From positions 124,001-188,000 of the forward strand of contig NZ_PXYI01000009.1 of NCBI RefSeq assembly GCF_003012735.1: DNA of 64,000 nt, given 5' to 3'. Below the pieces are notes generated by a model. It had not been told where the DNA came from. It did no database searches and worked only from the letters and a program-made list of their open reading frames with translations. Positions 36,704 to 45,412 of the stretch are shown here, in pieces. Source of the stretch: Allosphingosinicella deserti (lineage in GTDB: Bacteria; Pseudomonadota; Alphaproteobacteria; Sphingomonadales; Sphingomonadaceae). The number at the start of each line of letters is the position of its first letter. Within the stretch, counting starts at the first letter, position 1. Both the position numbers and the translations under genes were made by a program.

Positions 36704-39088
36704 ATGAAGGGGAGCTTGAAGCTTGCGCTGCTGGCGTCGATCGCCTGCCCGGCCGGAGCGTGGGCACAGGAGGCACCGGCAGGTCCGCCTGCAGACGCTG
36801 CAACGCAGACCGTTGCTACCCCGGTCGGCGATGATTCCGAGATCATCGTCACCGCCCGCCGACGGGCCGAGAATCTTCAGGACGTCCCCATTTCGGTAAC
36901 CGCCTTCAGCGGCGAAGCCCTGACCGAGCGCAACGTGGATTCGATCGATCAGATCGCCCGCTTCACCCCCAACATCCGCTTCGACACCGCAGCGCAATTG
37001 TCGGGAGCGAGCTTCAATCCAACAGTGTTCATCCGCGGCGTCGGATCGAACGACTTCGCGATCTTCACGGATCCCGGCGTCGGCTTCTACATCGACGGAG
37101 TCTATTACGCTCGCTCGATCGGCGCCGTGACGGATGCCGTCGACCTGGAGAGCGTCCAGGTTCTGCGCGGCCCCCAGGGCACCCTGTTCGGCCGAAACAC
37201 GATCGGCGGCGCCGTGATCATCGAGACCGCCAAGCCCCTGCTCGATTCGATCTCCGGCAAGATCGAGGCGATCACCGGCAGCTACGATCGGATCGATCTG
37301 CGCGGCGCTATCAACCTGCCTTTGATCCAGGACCGGCTCGCGCTTCGCCTCACGGCCGCGACGCTCAACCGCGAAGGTTATGTGAAGAGATTGTCCGACG
37401 GCGAGGACATGGGCAACCGCAACAGCGACATGGTGCGTGCGCAGCTTCGCTGGCAGCCGGTAGCGACCCTGACGATCGATCTTGCCGGCGACTATACGCG
37501 ATCGCGCGAACATTCGGCGCCCAACGATATCGTCGCCATTGGCCTGCAGCCCGATCTTCCCGCGCGCTACAATCTGGCCGGCGCGCCGTGGCTGGCGCGG
37601 TTCAACCAACTGGTCGCGCCGACCCTGCCGATCGTCAATCCGGCGGGTCGCAAGGCACTCGACGGCTCCTGGATCACTGCCGATCCGTACGAAACCTTCG
37701 CCGGCGGTCCCAACGTCAACGATCTCGATCTGTGGGGTGTGCAGGCGACGGTCGCGTACGATGCAGCCAAGCAGCTGCAGCTCAAGAGCATCACCGCCTA
37801 TCGCGACATGCACGCGACCTTCGCGCGCGACGGCGACAACACGCCCTATACGTTTCGCGAGACGTTCAACGACGACAAGGTGTGGCAATTCAGCCAGGAA
37901 CTGCAGGCCAACGGCAACATCGGTGCAGGCCTGCGCTTCGTCACCGGCCTTTACTATCTGAAGGAGAAAGGCAGGGATTTCGGCCGTGCCGATCTTGCCC
38001 TCGGGATATGGCCGCCTCTCGCCGTCACGCCGCCCCTGTCTCCTGCCGTGTTTCTCTACAACTGGATCGATAATGAGAGCTATGCCGCCTATGGCGAAAT
38101 CGACATCGATCTCGCGCGTCGGCTGACACTGACCCTTGGCGGCCGCTACAATCACGACAGCAAGAAGATCCGCATCGTCAACGTCCGGCAGCGCGACGCG
38201 ATCAGCCTGATCGGCGGCGACCTGCTCGCACCGCTCAACACGCCCGGCCTGGTCCGCTTCATCGATTCAGACGCCCAGGATATTCCTGACAGCGAGAGCT
38301 GGAGCAGCTTCACGCCCCGCGTCATCGTCAAAGCGGACGTTACCGACGACATCAACGTCTACGCCTCCTATTCCCGCGGGTTCAAATCCGGCGGCTTCAA
38401 CCTGCGTCCGCTCACCGGCCCGGAGGAGGTCAGCGCCTACGATCCGGAGACGCTCACGACCTGGGAATTGGGCGCCAAGACGCGCTGGCTGGATCGCCGG
38501 CTGACCCTCAACGCAGCGCTCTGGAAGAGCCGCTACAAGGACATCCAGCTGTCGGTGAACCAGACACCGCTCAACTTCGTCGCCAACGCGACCGGGAAAC
38601 TCTGGGGGTTTGAGCTCGAAGCCGTCGCGCGGCCCACGTCCTGGCTCGATCTCAACGCGTCCGTCGGACATGTCGACTCACATTATACGGAGATCAGCAA
38701 TCCGCGCGCGCCCAATCAGGCACTCCCGCTCACGCTCGACGACTCATTCGTCAAGGCGCCACGCTGGACGCTCGCGGCCGGGGCGCAGATCAGCGTTCCC
38801 CTCGGCCGCAGCGGCAGTCTCCGGCTGCGCGGCGACGTCACCGATTATAGTCGGATCTACAACGACCTCAGCAACCATCCCTATCTCACGGAGAACGGCT
38901 ACACCCTGGTCAATCTGCGTCTGACCTGGGCTGACGCCGGCGACAGATATTCCGTTGCCCTGTTCGCCACCAACCTCACCGACGCCCTGTTCATCCAGTC
39001 CGGCAATTTCAGCAATGGCTTCGGCCTTGCCGAGGTAAGTTACGGCAGGCCGCGCGAGTGGGGCCTGTCGGGGAGTGTCCGCTTCTAA
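36704..39088 (+). CDS. TonB-dependent outer-membrane receptor
   Basis: A 794-residue receptor. The signal peptide ends near AWAQ. The TonB-box region is DDSEIIVTARRRAENLQDVP, followed by the plug domain (about 50-165: PTVFIRGVGSNDF, VLRGPQGTLFGRNTIGGAV) and a 22-strand barrel ending in a terminal Phe (GLSGSVRF). This is the type that sphingomonads have in large number for uptake of aromatic compounds, sterols or siderophores. The ligand is not readable. AGGGAGA precedes the ATG. No neighbouring enzyme reveals the substrate. Confidence 0.93.
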   Translation: MKGSLKLALLASIACPAGAWAQEAPAGPPADAATQTVATPVGDDSEIIVTARRRAENLQDVPISVTAFSGEALTERNVDSIDQIARFTPNIRFDTAAQLSGASFNPTVFIRGVGSNDFAIFTDPGVGFYIDGVYYARSIGAVTDAVDLESVQVLRGPQGTLFGRNTIGGAVIIETAKPLLDSISGKIEAITGSYDRIDLRGAINLPLIQDRLALRLTAATLNREGYVKRLSDGEDMGNRNSDMVRAQLRWQPVATLTIDLAGDYTRSREHSAPNDIVAIGLQPDLPARYNLAGAPWLARFNQLVAPTLPIVNPAGRKALDGSWITADPYETFAGGPNVNDLDLWGVQATVAYDAAKQLQLKSITAYRDMHATFARDGDNTPYTFRETFNDDKVWQFSQELQANGNIGAGLRFVTGLYYLKEKGRDFGRADLALGIWPPLAVTPPLSPAVFLYNWIDNESYAAYGEIDIDLARRLTLTLGGRYNHDSKKIRIVNVRQRDAISLIGGDLLAPLNTPGLVRFIDSDAQDIPDSESWSSFTPRVIVKADVTDDINVYASYSRGFKSGGFNLRPLTGPEEVSAYDPETLTTWELGAKTRWLDRRLTLNAALWKSRYKDIQLSVNQTPLNFVANATGKLWGFELEAVARPTSWLDLNASVGHVDSHYTEISNPRAPNQALPLTLDDSFVKAPRWTLAAGAQISVPLGRSGSLRLRGDVTDYSRIYNDLSNHPYLTENGYTLVNLRLTWADAGDRYSVALFATNLTDALFIQSGNFSNGFGLAEVSYGRPREWGLSGSVRF

Positions 39089-39306
39089 CGTGCCTCGGGG
39101 CCCTGCCAGCCGCTAGTTTGAACTGACCGGCGATCAGATCTCGGTGACATCCACAGCTTCAAGACCGTCGACCGACGCCGCGCCGAAGAAGTCGATACCC
39201 GATCCGGCAGGATCTCGGCAGGGTCAAGTGGCTCGAGCACACCAGAAGCCACCCCTATGCGCGTGCGGCGGCGAAAGCTCCGCCGCCGTACTTTCGAGGT
39301 TCCATC

Positions 39307-39555
39307 TCAGCGATCGGCCAGATAGGCTTCCAGATCGTCGGCGCCGCCGACGCGTTCGCCGCCGATGAACACCACCGGCGTGGTCGCAACGCCCTGCTCC
39401 TCCTTGAAGGCGTCGACCTCGTCGCGCGAGCTCAGCACGCGATCATCCACCTCGAAGCCGTTCTGCTCGAGCATCTGCTTGGCGCGGACACCGAACGGGC
39501 ACGTATGGTCCGGAAGCACCATCCGGTAGAGCGTCGCGTTTTGTTCTTCGGCCAT
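39307..39555 (-). CDS. Glutaredoxin-like protein with a CPFG active site
   Basis: An 82-residue thioredoxin-fold protein. The active site is TCPFGVRAKQML with a single catalytic Cys (Cys19) where dithiol glutaredoxins have CPYC. The cis-Pro segment TTPVVFIGGERVGGADDLEA matches glutathione-binding glutaredoxins. It should work by the monothiol route or in glutathione transfer. AGGAG precedes the ATG. Confidence 0.85.
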   Translation of the reverse strand: MAEEQNATLYRMVLPDHTCPFGVRAKQMLEQNGFEVDDRVLSSRDEVDAFKEEQGVATTPVVFIGGERVGGADDLEAYLADR

Positions 39556-39651
39556 TTCATGTCTCCTTTTGCCGTGGCATCATGGCACAGCGTAACTGGA
39601 CGTGGAGGGTTCCGGACAGTTCGGCATTTCAGGTCCGTTCCCGGCTCAAGC

Positions 39652-39750
39652 ATGGACCTCGCCCTGATTGTCGACCTCGATCAGCCGAGCACGGGGAAGA
39701 TCCAGGTGCTGGAGGCGCCGCTGCAGGAGGTAGTCAGTTCGATGCGGTGA
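39652..39750 (+). pseudogene. C-terminal scrap of a DUF4239-like membrane protein
   Basis: These 32 codons read DLALIVDLDQPSTGKIQVLE and APLQEVVSSMR before a stop. This matches the C-terminal tail of DUF4239 (bestrophin-like) proteins, where LDLDQP-x-x-G-x-I/L and APL occur. The frame upstream runs into the antisense of the glutaredoxin gene and has no membrane helices. It is probably the end of a gene that has been deleted. The identification rests on a short motif. Confidence 0.4.
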
Positions 39751-39755
39751 CCGGC

Positions 39756-40343
39756 TCAGGACAATGTGGCGACGGGCGGTCGTGCCGGCCAGTCGGTTGG
39801 TTGAATCGGATCCAGATTCTGCAGATCGGCCTGGCTCAGATCCGCACTGATGCCGGACGGCCTTGCGGAGACCTTCGTCCAGGGAACGGCGCGGAGACTC
39901 TCTCCCACTCCTCCCACGCCCCCGCTGCTGACGACCAGATAGCTTATCCGCCCGTCCTCGCAGCTTGCCATCGCATCGACGCTGGTGCCGATCGTCTCTC
40001 CGGAGGCGCCCGACACGGATGCTGCGGTCAACATCGAGATCGGGAACAAGGTCGGACCGTCGCGCCGCTCGCTCTTCTCTGCCGCCGCCTGCGCGCCGTC
40101 GTCGAAGCGGGCGCGGCGGCCGAGCCAGCGCCACACGCCGACCAGGTTGACCACGGTGAGGAACACGTTCTGCCAGAGGAGATTGGGCTGGTTGGTGGCC
40201 ATCGCATAAGCGGTCCAACACACCGAGCCGACGGTGAAGATGACGAATCCCCAACCGGTCACCCGGGCGCCGAGATTGGCCGCGGTGACGCAGGCCGCGA
40301 GCATCGTCGCGATCGGCGCGGCCCAGCCGGCTATGTCTTCCAT
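39756..40343 (-). CDS. Membrane protein with C-terminal PRC-barrel domain
   Basis: A 195-residue protein. Two or three N-terminal helices (WAAPIATMLAACVTAANLGA, GWGFVIFTVGSVCWTAYAM, NVFLTVVNLVGVWRWLGR) precede a PRC-barrel-like fold from about residue 105 (FPISMLTAASVSGASGETIG, ISYLVVSSGGVGGVGESLRA, VPWTKV). PRC barrels bind small ligands or RNA or anchor protein complexes. The start at 40343 gives the helix at the N-terminus. Confidence 0.75.
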   Translation of the reverse strand: MEDIAGWAAPIATMLAACVTAANLGARVTGWGFVIFTVGSVCWTAYAMATNQPNLLWQNVFLTVVNLVGVWRWLGRRARFDDGAQAAAEKSERRDGPTLFPISMLTAASVSGASGETIGTSVDAMASCEDGRISYLVVSSGGVGGVGESLRAVPWTKVSARPSGISADLSQADLQNLDPIQPTDWPARPPVATLS

Positions 40344-40410
40344 GTTCGGGATGCTCCGCCGTTCGTTGGAGCAGTGGCAACAGTGACTGGCGCGAACAGT
40401 TCCGTCGGCG

Positions 40411-41199
40411 TCAGCTGGTGAGCGATGCTGCGCACCCGGCAAGCGCAGGCGAGCGGGTCACGAACAATGCACCGGCACGGTATAGCCGGGCCTCTACGCC
40501 AGGTCTTTCCACCGCGACCGCCATCATGCGGCCGTCCGGCTGGGCCCACAATATTCGCGTACCGGACTGCTGGGCGGCATTTAGGGCCGTGGCGGCTGTG
40601 GTGCCGGGCGCGAACAGCACCAGGGCGCTTTTGGAGTTGGGCTGCGGCAGCGCGGCGATCGGTGCGGCGACGATAGCCAGGAGCGCGAGCGTTGCCGCCG
40701 CCCCTGCCCCGCCAGTCCCGCGGCCATTCCCGCCGTCTGGCTCGGCCCTGCGACGCAACAGCCACGCCACCACGAGCGGGACCAATCCGAACGCTGCCAG
40801 CCAGCCGACGTCGTAAAGCATCGGATCGGGCACATCGACGCGAATACGGTGGATACCGAGGATCCAGTGGAAGAAGCCGACATCGACGAGGTTCCAGATC
40901 CCGAACCCGAGAAGGCCGCCGCCCGCCACCAGCCGCCAGTCGACGGCGCTCGCGAAGGCATGCCGCCGACGCCACAGCATCCACAACCCCACGGCGGTGA
41001 CGATATACATCAGCACGTGGAACAGGCCGTCGGCGAGGATCTGCGTGCCGAGATCGCGAAACGCCTCTCCCGGCACCAGACTGAGCAGATGATGCCATTG
41101 CAGCACCTGGTGCAGCAGAATGCCGTCGAAAAAGCCGCCGAGCCCCACTCCGATCACGGCAGTAGCGACCATAAGCGAGCGGCGATGCTGTACGTCCAC
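40411..41199 (-). CDS. DUF2243 family membrane protein
   Basis: A 262-residue protein with four or more helices. GVGLGGFFDGILLHQVLQWH, GLFHVLMYIVTAVGLWMLWR and WNLVDVGFFHWILGIHRIR are the DUF2243 signature, with conserved histidines in membrane segments. From about residue 165 a Gly/Ala-rich linker leads to a soluble tail (SKSALVLFAPGTTAATALNA, RILWAQPDGRMMAVAV) that is not part of the usual family and looks like a separate small domain. The GTG at 41199 has GGGAAG upstream; an ATG at 41172 is the alternative. Confidence 0.75.
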   Translation of the reverse strand: MDVQHRRSLMVATAVIGVGLGGFFDGILLHQVLQWHHLLSLVPGEAFRDLGTQILADGLFHVLMYIVTAVGLWMLWRRRHAFASAVDWRLVAGGGLLGFGIWNLVDVGFFHWILGIHRIRVDVPDPMLYDVGWLAAFGLVPLVVAWLLRRRAEPDGGNGRGTGGAGAAATLALLAIVAAPIAALPQPNSKSALVLFAPGTTAATALNAAQQSGTRILWAQPDGRMMAVAVERPGVEARLYRAGALFVTRSPALAGCAASLTS

Positions 41200-41462
41200 G
41201 TGGCGCTTCCCCAAAGCCTTCGATGGACAGCGAAACACGTCGGCGCAGAGGCGGTTGCGGGAAGACGTGCTGGGCTAATCTGGGTCAATGAGAATCCATG
41301 TCGACTGCGGCTCGGCAGTTGCATTCCGGAGCCCTCATTGTTTGCTCCGGGGCGCGAGTAAGAGCTTCACGAAGAGCGCCAAGACGGTGTTCGATGAACT
41401 TCGCGCGCGGCCGGTTCGTTTGGGAAGAACCGGGTCCAATCATCAGGCAGGCAGGAGCAATC

Positions 41463-41681
41463 ATGGACGACAGCAAGATCGACGAGGCCGGCAGCGAGAG
41501 CGCCCGCGGCGGGCCACTCGCCTCGACGGAGACCCACACCGAAAGCGGCGCGCCGACCGACAAGGCGCATCTCGAAGCAGGAGACGGGACCTTGACCGGA
41601 TCGATTCCGGCGGGCCTCAGCGTCGAGGAACTGCAGGCGATCGCCGACGACGACCAAAGCGTCGAAAGCGGCACCGGCTAA
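41463..41681 (+). CDS. Small acidic hypothetical protein
   Basis: A 72-residue acidic, Ser/Glu/Thr-rich and probably disordered protein (MDDSKIDEAGSESARGG; GLSVEELQAIADDDQSVESG). A clean AGGAG lies before the ATG. There is no known family. It sits upstream of a Crp/Fnr regulator. Confidence 0.6.
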   Translation: MDDSKIDEAGSESARGGPLASTETHTESGAPTDKAHLEAGDGTLTGSIPAGLSVEELQAIADDDQSVESGTG

Positions 41682-41830
41682 GCGGCGCACATCCACGATC
41701 TCGATCCGGAGCATCATCGCCACTTGCGATCAGGAGGAGGACCCGGCGCTTTGCGCCGTCACCTTGATCTGGATCAATTCTCCTCATCTTCAGGCCTCAA
41801 ATGGTGTAAGCTTGCAGGATGGAGGCCATG

Positions 41831-42658
41831 ATGACCAATCCGCTCGCCCTGAAGCTCGAGCAGTTCACGCGGTTCGACGGTGCCGAGCGGGCGCGGCTCG
41901 ATTTCCTGGCAGCGCAGCCGAGCAAGACTTACGCGCGTGGCGCGACGATCATCGCAGAGGGTGAGAAGGTCGCCAGCATCCACCTCGTTCTCGAAGGCCT
42001 CGCCGCCCGCGCGAAGACGCTGCCCGATGGCGGCCGGCAGATCATGGCGTTCCTTGTTCCCGGCGACCTGTGCGATGTCGAAGTGTTCGTGCTGGAGGCA
42101 ATGGACCACGATATCGTCGCAATTGCCGACACGACCTGCGCCCTCATTCCCGCCGCGATGATCGAGGATATGCTGACTGAGAGCTCGAAGCTCACCAAGG
42201 CGCTGTGGTGGAGCACGATGACGGACTCCGCCGTTCTGCGCGAGCGGATCATCGATCATGGAAGCCGCAACGCGCGCGAGCGGATCGCGCACATTCTGTG
42301 CGAGCTGCTGATCCGCTACCGGATTGTCGGCGTCACCAGCGACGCCTCTTTCCCCTTCCCGCTTACCCAGAAAGAGCTCGTCCAGGCGACCGGCCTCACA
42401 TCGGTCCATGTCAACCGTGTGCTGCAGCAACTCCGGGCAGAGGGCCTGATCGTCCTCAAGAACAGGGTCGTGACGGTGCTCGATACGCACAGGCTCAAGG
42501 CCGCCGGGCAATATGAGGCACGCTATCTCCATCTCACCCGGACCGAGCGACGCGACCCGGGCGTGTCGGATCGTGCGGGCGACCTCGTCCCTGCCACGCA
42601 TCATCGCCTGCTCCAGGACGCCACGCATACGTTGAAGTCGATCCTCGGACGCAATTAG
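41831..42658 (+). CDS. Crp/Fnr-family transcriptional regulator
   Basis: A 275-residue regulator. A cyclic-nucleotide-like beta-roll covers about 20-140 (GATIIAEGEKVASIHLVLEG, GGRQIMAFLVPGDLCDVEVF), then a dimer helix and a winged HTH (PFPLTQKELVQATGLTSVHV, NRVLQQLRAEGLI). There is no N-terminal four-Cys set, so it is not an oxygen-sensing FNR. The signal is unknown. The C-terminus has an extension of about 40 residues. GGAGG lies five bases before the ATG at 41831. Confidence 0.9.
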   Translation: MTNPLALKLEQFTRFDGAERARLDFLAAQPSKTYARGATIIAEGEKVASIHLVLEGLAARAKTLPDGGRQIMAFLVPGDLCDVEVFVLEAMDHDIVAIADTTCALIPAAMIEDMLTESSKLTKALWWSTMTDSAVLRERIIDHGSRNARERIAHILCELLIRYRIVGVTSDASFPFPLTQKELVQATGLTSVHVNRVLQQLRAEGLIVLKNRVVTVLDTHRLKAAGQYEARYLHLTRTERRDPGVSDRAGDLVPATHHRLLQDATHTLKSILGRN

Positions 42659-42753
42659 CGGCACGGCTGACAAAGGCCGATCCTCGAAGCTTGCACGGCA
42701 CTGGCAGGACGTGCGAGAGCAGTGCTTGTGAACGTTCCCAACAAGAGGATGCG

Positions 42754-43644
42754 ATGAGGATGAACTGGAGGATCGGCGCTGCCGTACTGGCTCTATTCGC
42801 GAGCAGCGGGGCGGCTGCACAGGTCTCCGCTCGAGATCGGGCGCCCCCCGCAGCGGCGGGCACCCTGGTCTTCGCAGACGAATTCAACGCGGGCGCGCTC
42901 GATCGAAGCAAGTGGAACGTCGAGGGCCCCGCATTCTGGGTGAACAACGAACAGCAGGCGTACGTCGATTCCCCGGACACGATCCGCTTCCTCCCTGCAG
43001 GTGCGGTGCCCGGCGCGGAGGACGGCGTGCTGGTGTTGCAGCCGCGCTTCCGCGTCGGCTTCAAAGCTTCGGCAAAGCGCAGTGCCGATTTCGTGTCCGG
43101 GCGCATCGACACCCGTGGTAAGTTCGAGTTCGCCCATGGCCGTGCCGCTGCACGTATCCGGATGCCCGACGCGGCGGGCGTGTGGCCGGCATTCTGGCTG
43201 CTCGGCAACGGCAAATGGCCGGATACGGGCGAAATCGACATCATGGAATATGTCGGCGAAAAGGATTGGATCGGTGTCGCGCTGCACGGTCCCGGCTATT
43301 CCGGCGAGACCCTGCTGGTGAACAAATATGTCTTCGACCCCGGTGTCGACGTCACCACATGGCACGTCTATTCCGTCGATTGGTCGGATCGGGAGATCCT
43401 GTTCAAGGTCGATGATCGACTTGTCTATAGGGTCACGCGGCCGATGGTGGAGCATTATGGCGCATGGGCTTTCGACAATCCAAAATATCTGATCCTCAAC
43501 TTCGCATTGGGCGGCGCCTATCCATTCAAGACCAACGGGATCAAGGCGCCCTATGAGGGTCTGCCCGCCGAAACGGTGGACAGGATCAAGGCAGACGACA
43601 TTGCCATGGAAGTTGATTGGGTGCGGGTCTATCGCAAGGACTAG
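42754..43644 (+). CDS. Secreted GH16-family glycoside hydrolase
   Basis: A 296-residue exported protein (signal peptide about residues 1-25, ending near GAAAQ). The concanavalin-like GH16 domain includes LVFADEFNAGALDRSKWNVE, GRAAARIRMPDAAGVWPAFW, the catalytic GEIDIMEYVG (Glu-Asp-Glu nucleophile and acid/base) and YSVDWSDREILFKVDDRLVY. Members cut beta-1,3 or beta-1,3-1,4 glucans and other polymers such as agar or carrageenan. The substrate is not decided by the sequence. AAGAGG is in place before the ATG at 42754. Confidence 0.92.
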   Translation: MRMNWRIGAAVLALFASSGAAAQVSARDRAPPAAAGTLVFADEFNAGALDRSKWNVEGPAFWVNNEQQAYVDSPDTIRFLPAGAVPGAEDGVLVLQPRFRVGFKASAKRSADFVSGRIDTRGKFEFAHGRAAARIRMPDAAGVWPAFWLLGNGKWPDTGEIDIMEYVGEKDWIGVALHGPGYSGETLLVNKYVFDPGVDVTTWHVYSVDWSDREILFKVDDRLVYRVTRPMVEHYGAWAFDNPKYLILNFALGGAYPFKTNGIKAPYEGLPAETVDRIKADDIAMEVDWVRVYRKD

Positions 43645-43781
43645 CGACGCACGACCGGGGCATTGCCTGTCGCCCCGCGCGCGCCACGGATTACACCTTT
43701 CCCTGATGCTCTCTGCTCTTCCGGACCCAAGCGCGGATAATCACGGCCGATTGTAGTTCGTGTGAAGGACGGCCGCTCCGT

Positions 43782-43967
43782 TCAGTGGCCGCGGCCGATC
43801 GGGGCGGAGCCTCCGCAGCTTTCGTCGAGCCTGCGCAATTCGTCCATGTGCAGCGCGGCAAGTCGGCGGTGGGCCTGGGCGACCTGCTGGTGATGGGCCT
43901 GTTCGGCGCGATCCAGTTCCGAGCAGGCGCGCTGCATGTGGTAGTAGCGATCATGTTCCTGCAGCAT
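43782..43967 (-). CDS. Small helical hypothetical protein
   Basis: A 61-residue, His/Gln/Arg-rich helical protein (MLQEHDRYYHMQRACSELDR; QVAQAHRRLAALHMDELRRL). GGAGAGAGAAG precedes the ATG, a very clear ribosome site. Small proteins of similar make-up (YY-x-x-RA-x-ELE-x-AE) are common in sphingomonads. No function is known. Confidence 0.65.
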   Translation of the reverse strand: MLQEHDRYYHMQRACSELDRAEQAHHQQVAQAHRRLAALHMDELRRLDESCGGSAPIGRGH

Positions 43968-44146
43968 CTTCTCTCTCTCCTTTACGCAGAGAATAGTGCC
44001 GATGGAGCCGCCGCCGCATTGACCTGGGTTATCGGCCACGGCTTTTCCCGTTGCCGGCTGGCGATCGAGCTGCATAGAGGATGGCAACAGGGGGGAGAAA
44101 ACGCCGTTCGTACGGATCAAGTTGAAAGCGGCGGCGTTGCGCGCAC

Positions 44147-44404
44147 GTGCCACGTTACTATTTTCACATACGCAACGGCAGCGGCTTCATCCGTGACGAG
44201 GAAGGGCGCGAGTTGCCAGACGAAGCTGTCGCACGCGACGAGGCGCTGAAAGGCATCCGCTCGATCATCAGCAGCGAAGCCTCCGGAGGGCTTCTCGATC
44301 TGACCGGTGAACTCGACATCGCCGATGCTCAGGATGAGGTCATCGAGACTCTCCGGTTCGATGAGGCATTCCAGCTGCGGTTGCCCGGGAGCCGCACCTC
44401 TTGA
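44147..44404 (+). CDS. DUF6894 family small protein
   Basis: An 85-residue protein opening MPRYYFHIRNGSGFIRDEEG and continuing RELPDEAVARDEALKGIRSI, the hallmark of DUF6894. The function is unknown. These genes often neighbour regulators in alphaproteobacteria. The start is a GTG, and its ribosome site is weak. The stop overlaps the TTG start of the Crp/Fnr gene, so the two are coupled. Confidence 0.8.
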   Translation: MPRYYFHIRNGSGFIRDEEGRELPDEAVARDEALKGIRSIISSEASGGLLDLTGELDIADAQDEVIETLRFDEAFQLRLPGSRTS

Positions 44405-45120
44405 TCGAACGCCACCTGCTGAAACTTCGGGCGCGCGATGAGATCAGCGACGAGGAGGAGCGTGCGATCCGGGCAGTCGTGGCGCGAGCTGAAGAGGTTC
44501 CCGCCGACAAGGTCTACATCCGCCACGACGTCCTGCTGGACACCTGCACGTTGCTGCTCGATGGCATCATGTGCCGCTACAAGGATCTCCGTAACGGGGA
44601 ACGGCAGATCACCGAACTTCACGTCGCCGGAGATTTCGTCGACTTGCACAGCTTCACGCTGAAGCGGCTGGACCATGACATCATGGCGCTGACCCCCTGT
44701 GTCGTGGCCATCGTGCCGCATGAGCGTATCCTCGAGCTCACTGAGCGATTTCCGCACCTCGCACGCGTCTACTGGTTCGGCACCAATCTGGATGCTGCGA
44801 TCCACCGCGAGTGGGAGCTATCGCTCGGGCGGCGAACGGCCGCCGCGCGCATCGCCCACCTGTTATGCGAACTTTTCGTCCGCTTGGGCCTGGTCGGCCT
44901 CGCGACCAATAAGGGTTACGATCTCCCGCTTACCCAGACCGACCTGGCCGAATGCCTCGGCCTGACACCGGTCCACGTCAATCGGATGCTGAAGGAGTTG
45001 CGTGAACAGGGGCTCGTCGAGTTCGCAAGTGGGCATGTCGACATTCGAAATTGGGAGGGGCTGCAGCGTATCGCAGAATTCAGCCCCAGCTACCTGTATC
45101 TGGAGCGCCGTTCGCGCTGA
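44401..45120 (+). CDS. Crp/Fnr-family transcriptional regulator
   Basis: A 239-residue regulator with an N-terminal beta-roll (VYIRHDVLLDTCTLLLDGIM, RQITELHVAGDFVDLHSFTL) and a C-terminal winged HTH (YDLPLTQTDLAECLGLTPVH, VNRMLKELREQGL). It lacks FNR iron-sulfur cysteines. It starts at a TTG that overlaps the stop of the DUF6894 gene, so the regulator and the small protein share a message. Similar Crp/Fnr proteins in Alphaproteobacteria act in stress or low-oxygen responses. Confidence 0.9.
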   Translation: MIERHLLKLRARDEISDEEERAIRAVVARAEEVPADKVYIRHDVLLDTCTLLLDGIMCRYKDLRNGERQITELHVAGDFVDLHSFTLKRLDHDIMALTPCVVAIVPHERILELTERFPHLARVYWFGTNLDAAIHREWELSLGRRTAAARIAHLLCELFVRLGLVGLATNKGYDLPLTQTDLAECLGLTPVHVNRMLKELREQGLVEFASGHVDIRNWEGLQRIAEFSPSYLYLERRSR

Positions 45121-45412
45121 TGCAGTTGACTTCGGACAGGGATTCGACTGGGCCTTCGAACGGCGATCGAGGTGATGCGCGCGAGGCTACCGAAAAGCCC
45201 CGAGCGCGCGACGTGGGGTCATGTTGTACCGGTCGCCTTGCCGCTGACGATCTTACGGCACCGAAACGGACACGAGTGCCGACCCGTGGCAAGGGCGCAT
45301 TCGTGCCGGGCGGTCATTCACGCCCTCGCCAGTGAGCGGCCCGGATTGGCCATGCCATCTCCGTCACCATCCTCGTCGATTCGAACGCTGCTCGATCAGG
45401 TTCCGAGCGAGA
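45121..45412. other. Convergent intergenic region, no supported gene
   Basis: The space between the Crp/Fnr stop and the paoC stop holds no convincing ORF, hairpin or RNA gene that I can see. Confidence 0.5.

Noticed and set aside
36626-38155. 509-codon minus-strand frame opposite the TonB receptor
   Set aside because: No motif, no ribosome site, and it lies entirely over a conserved receptor.
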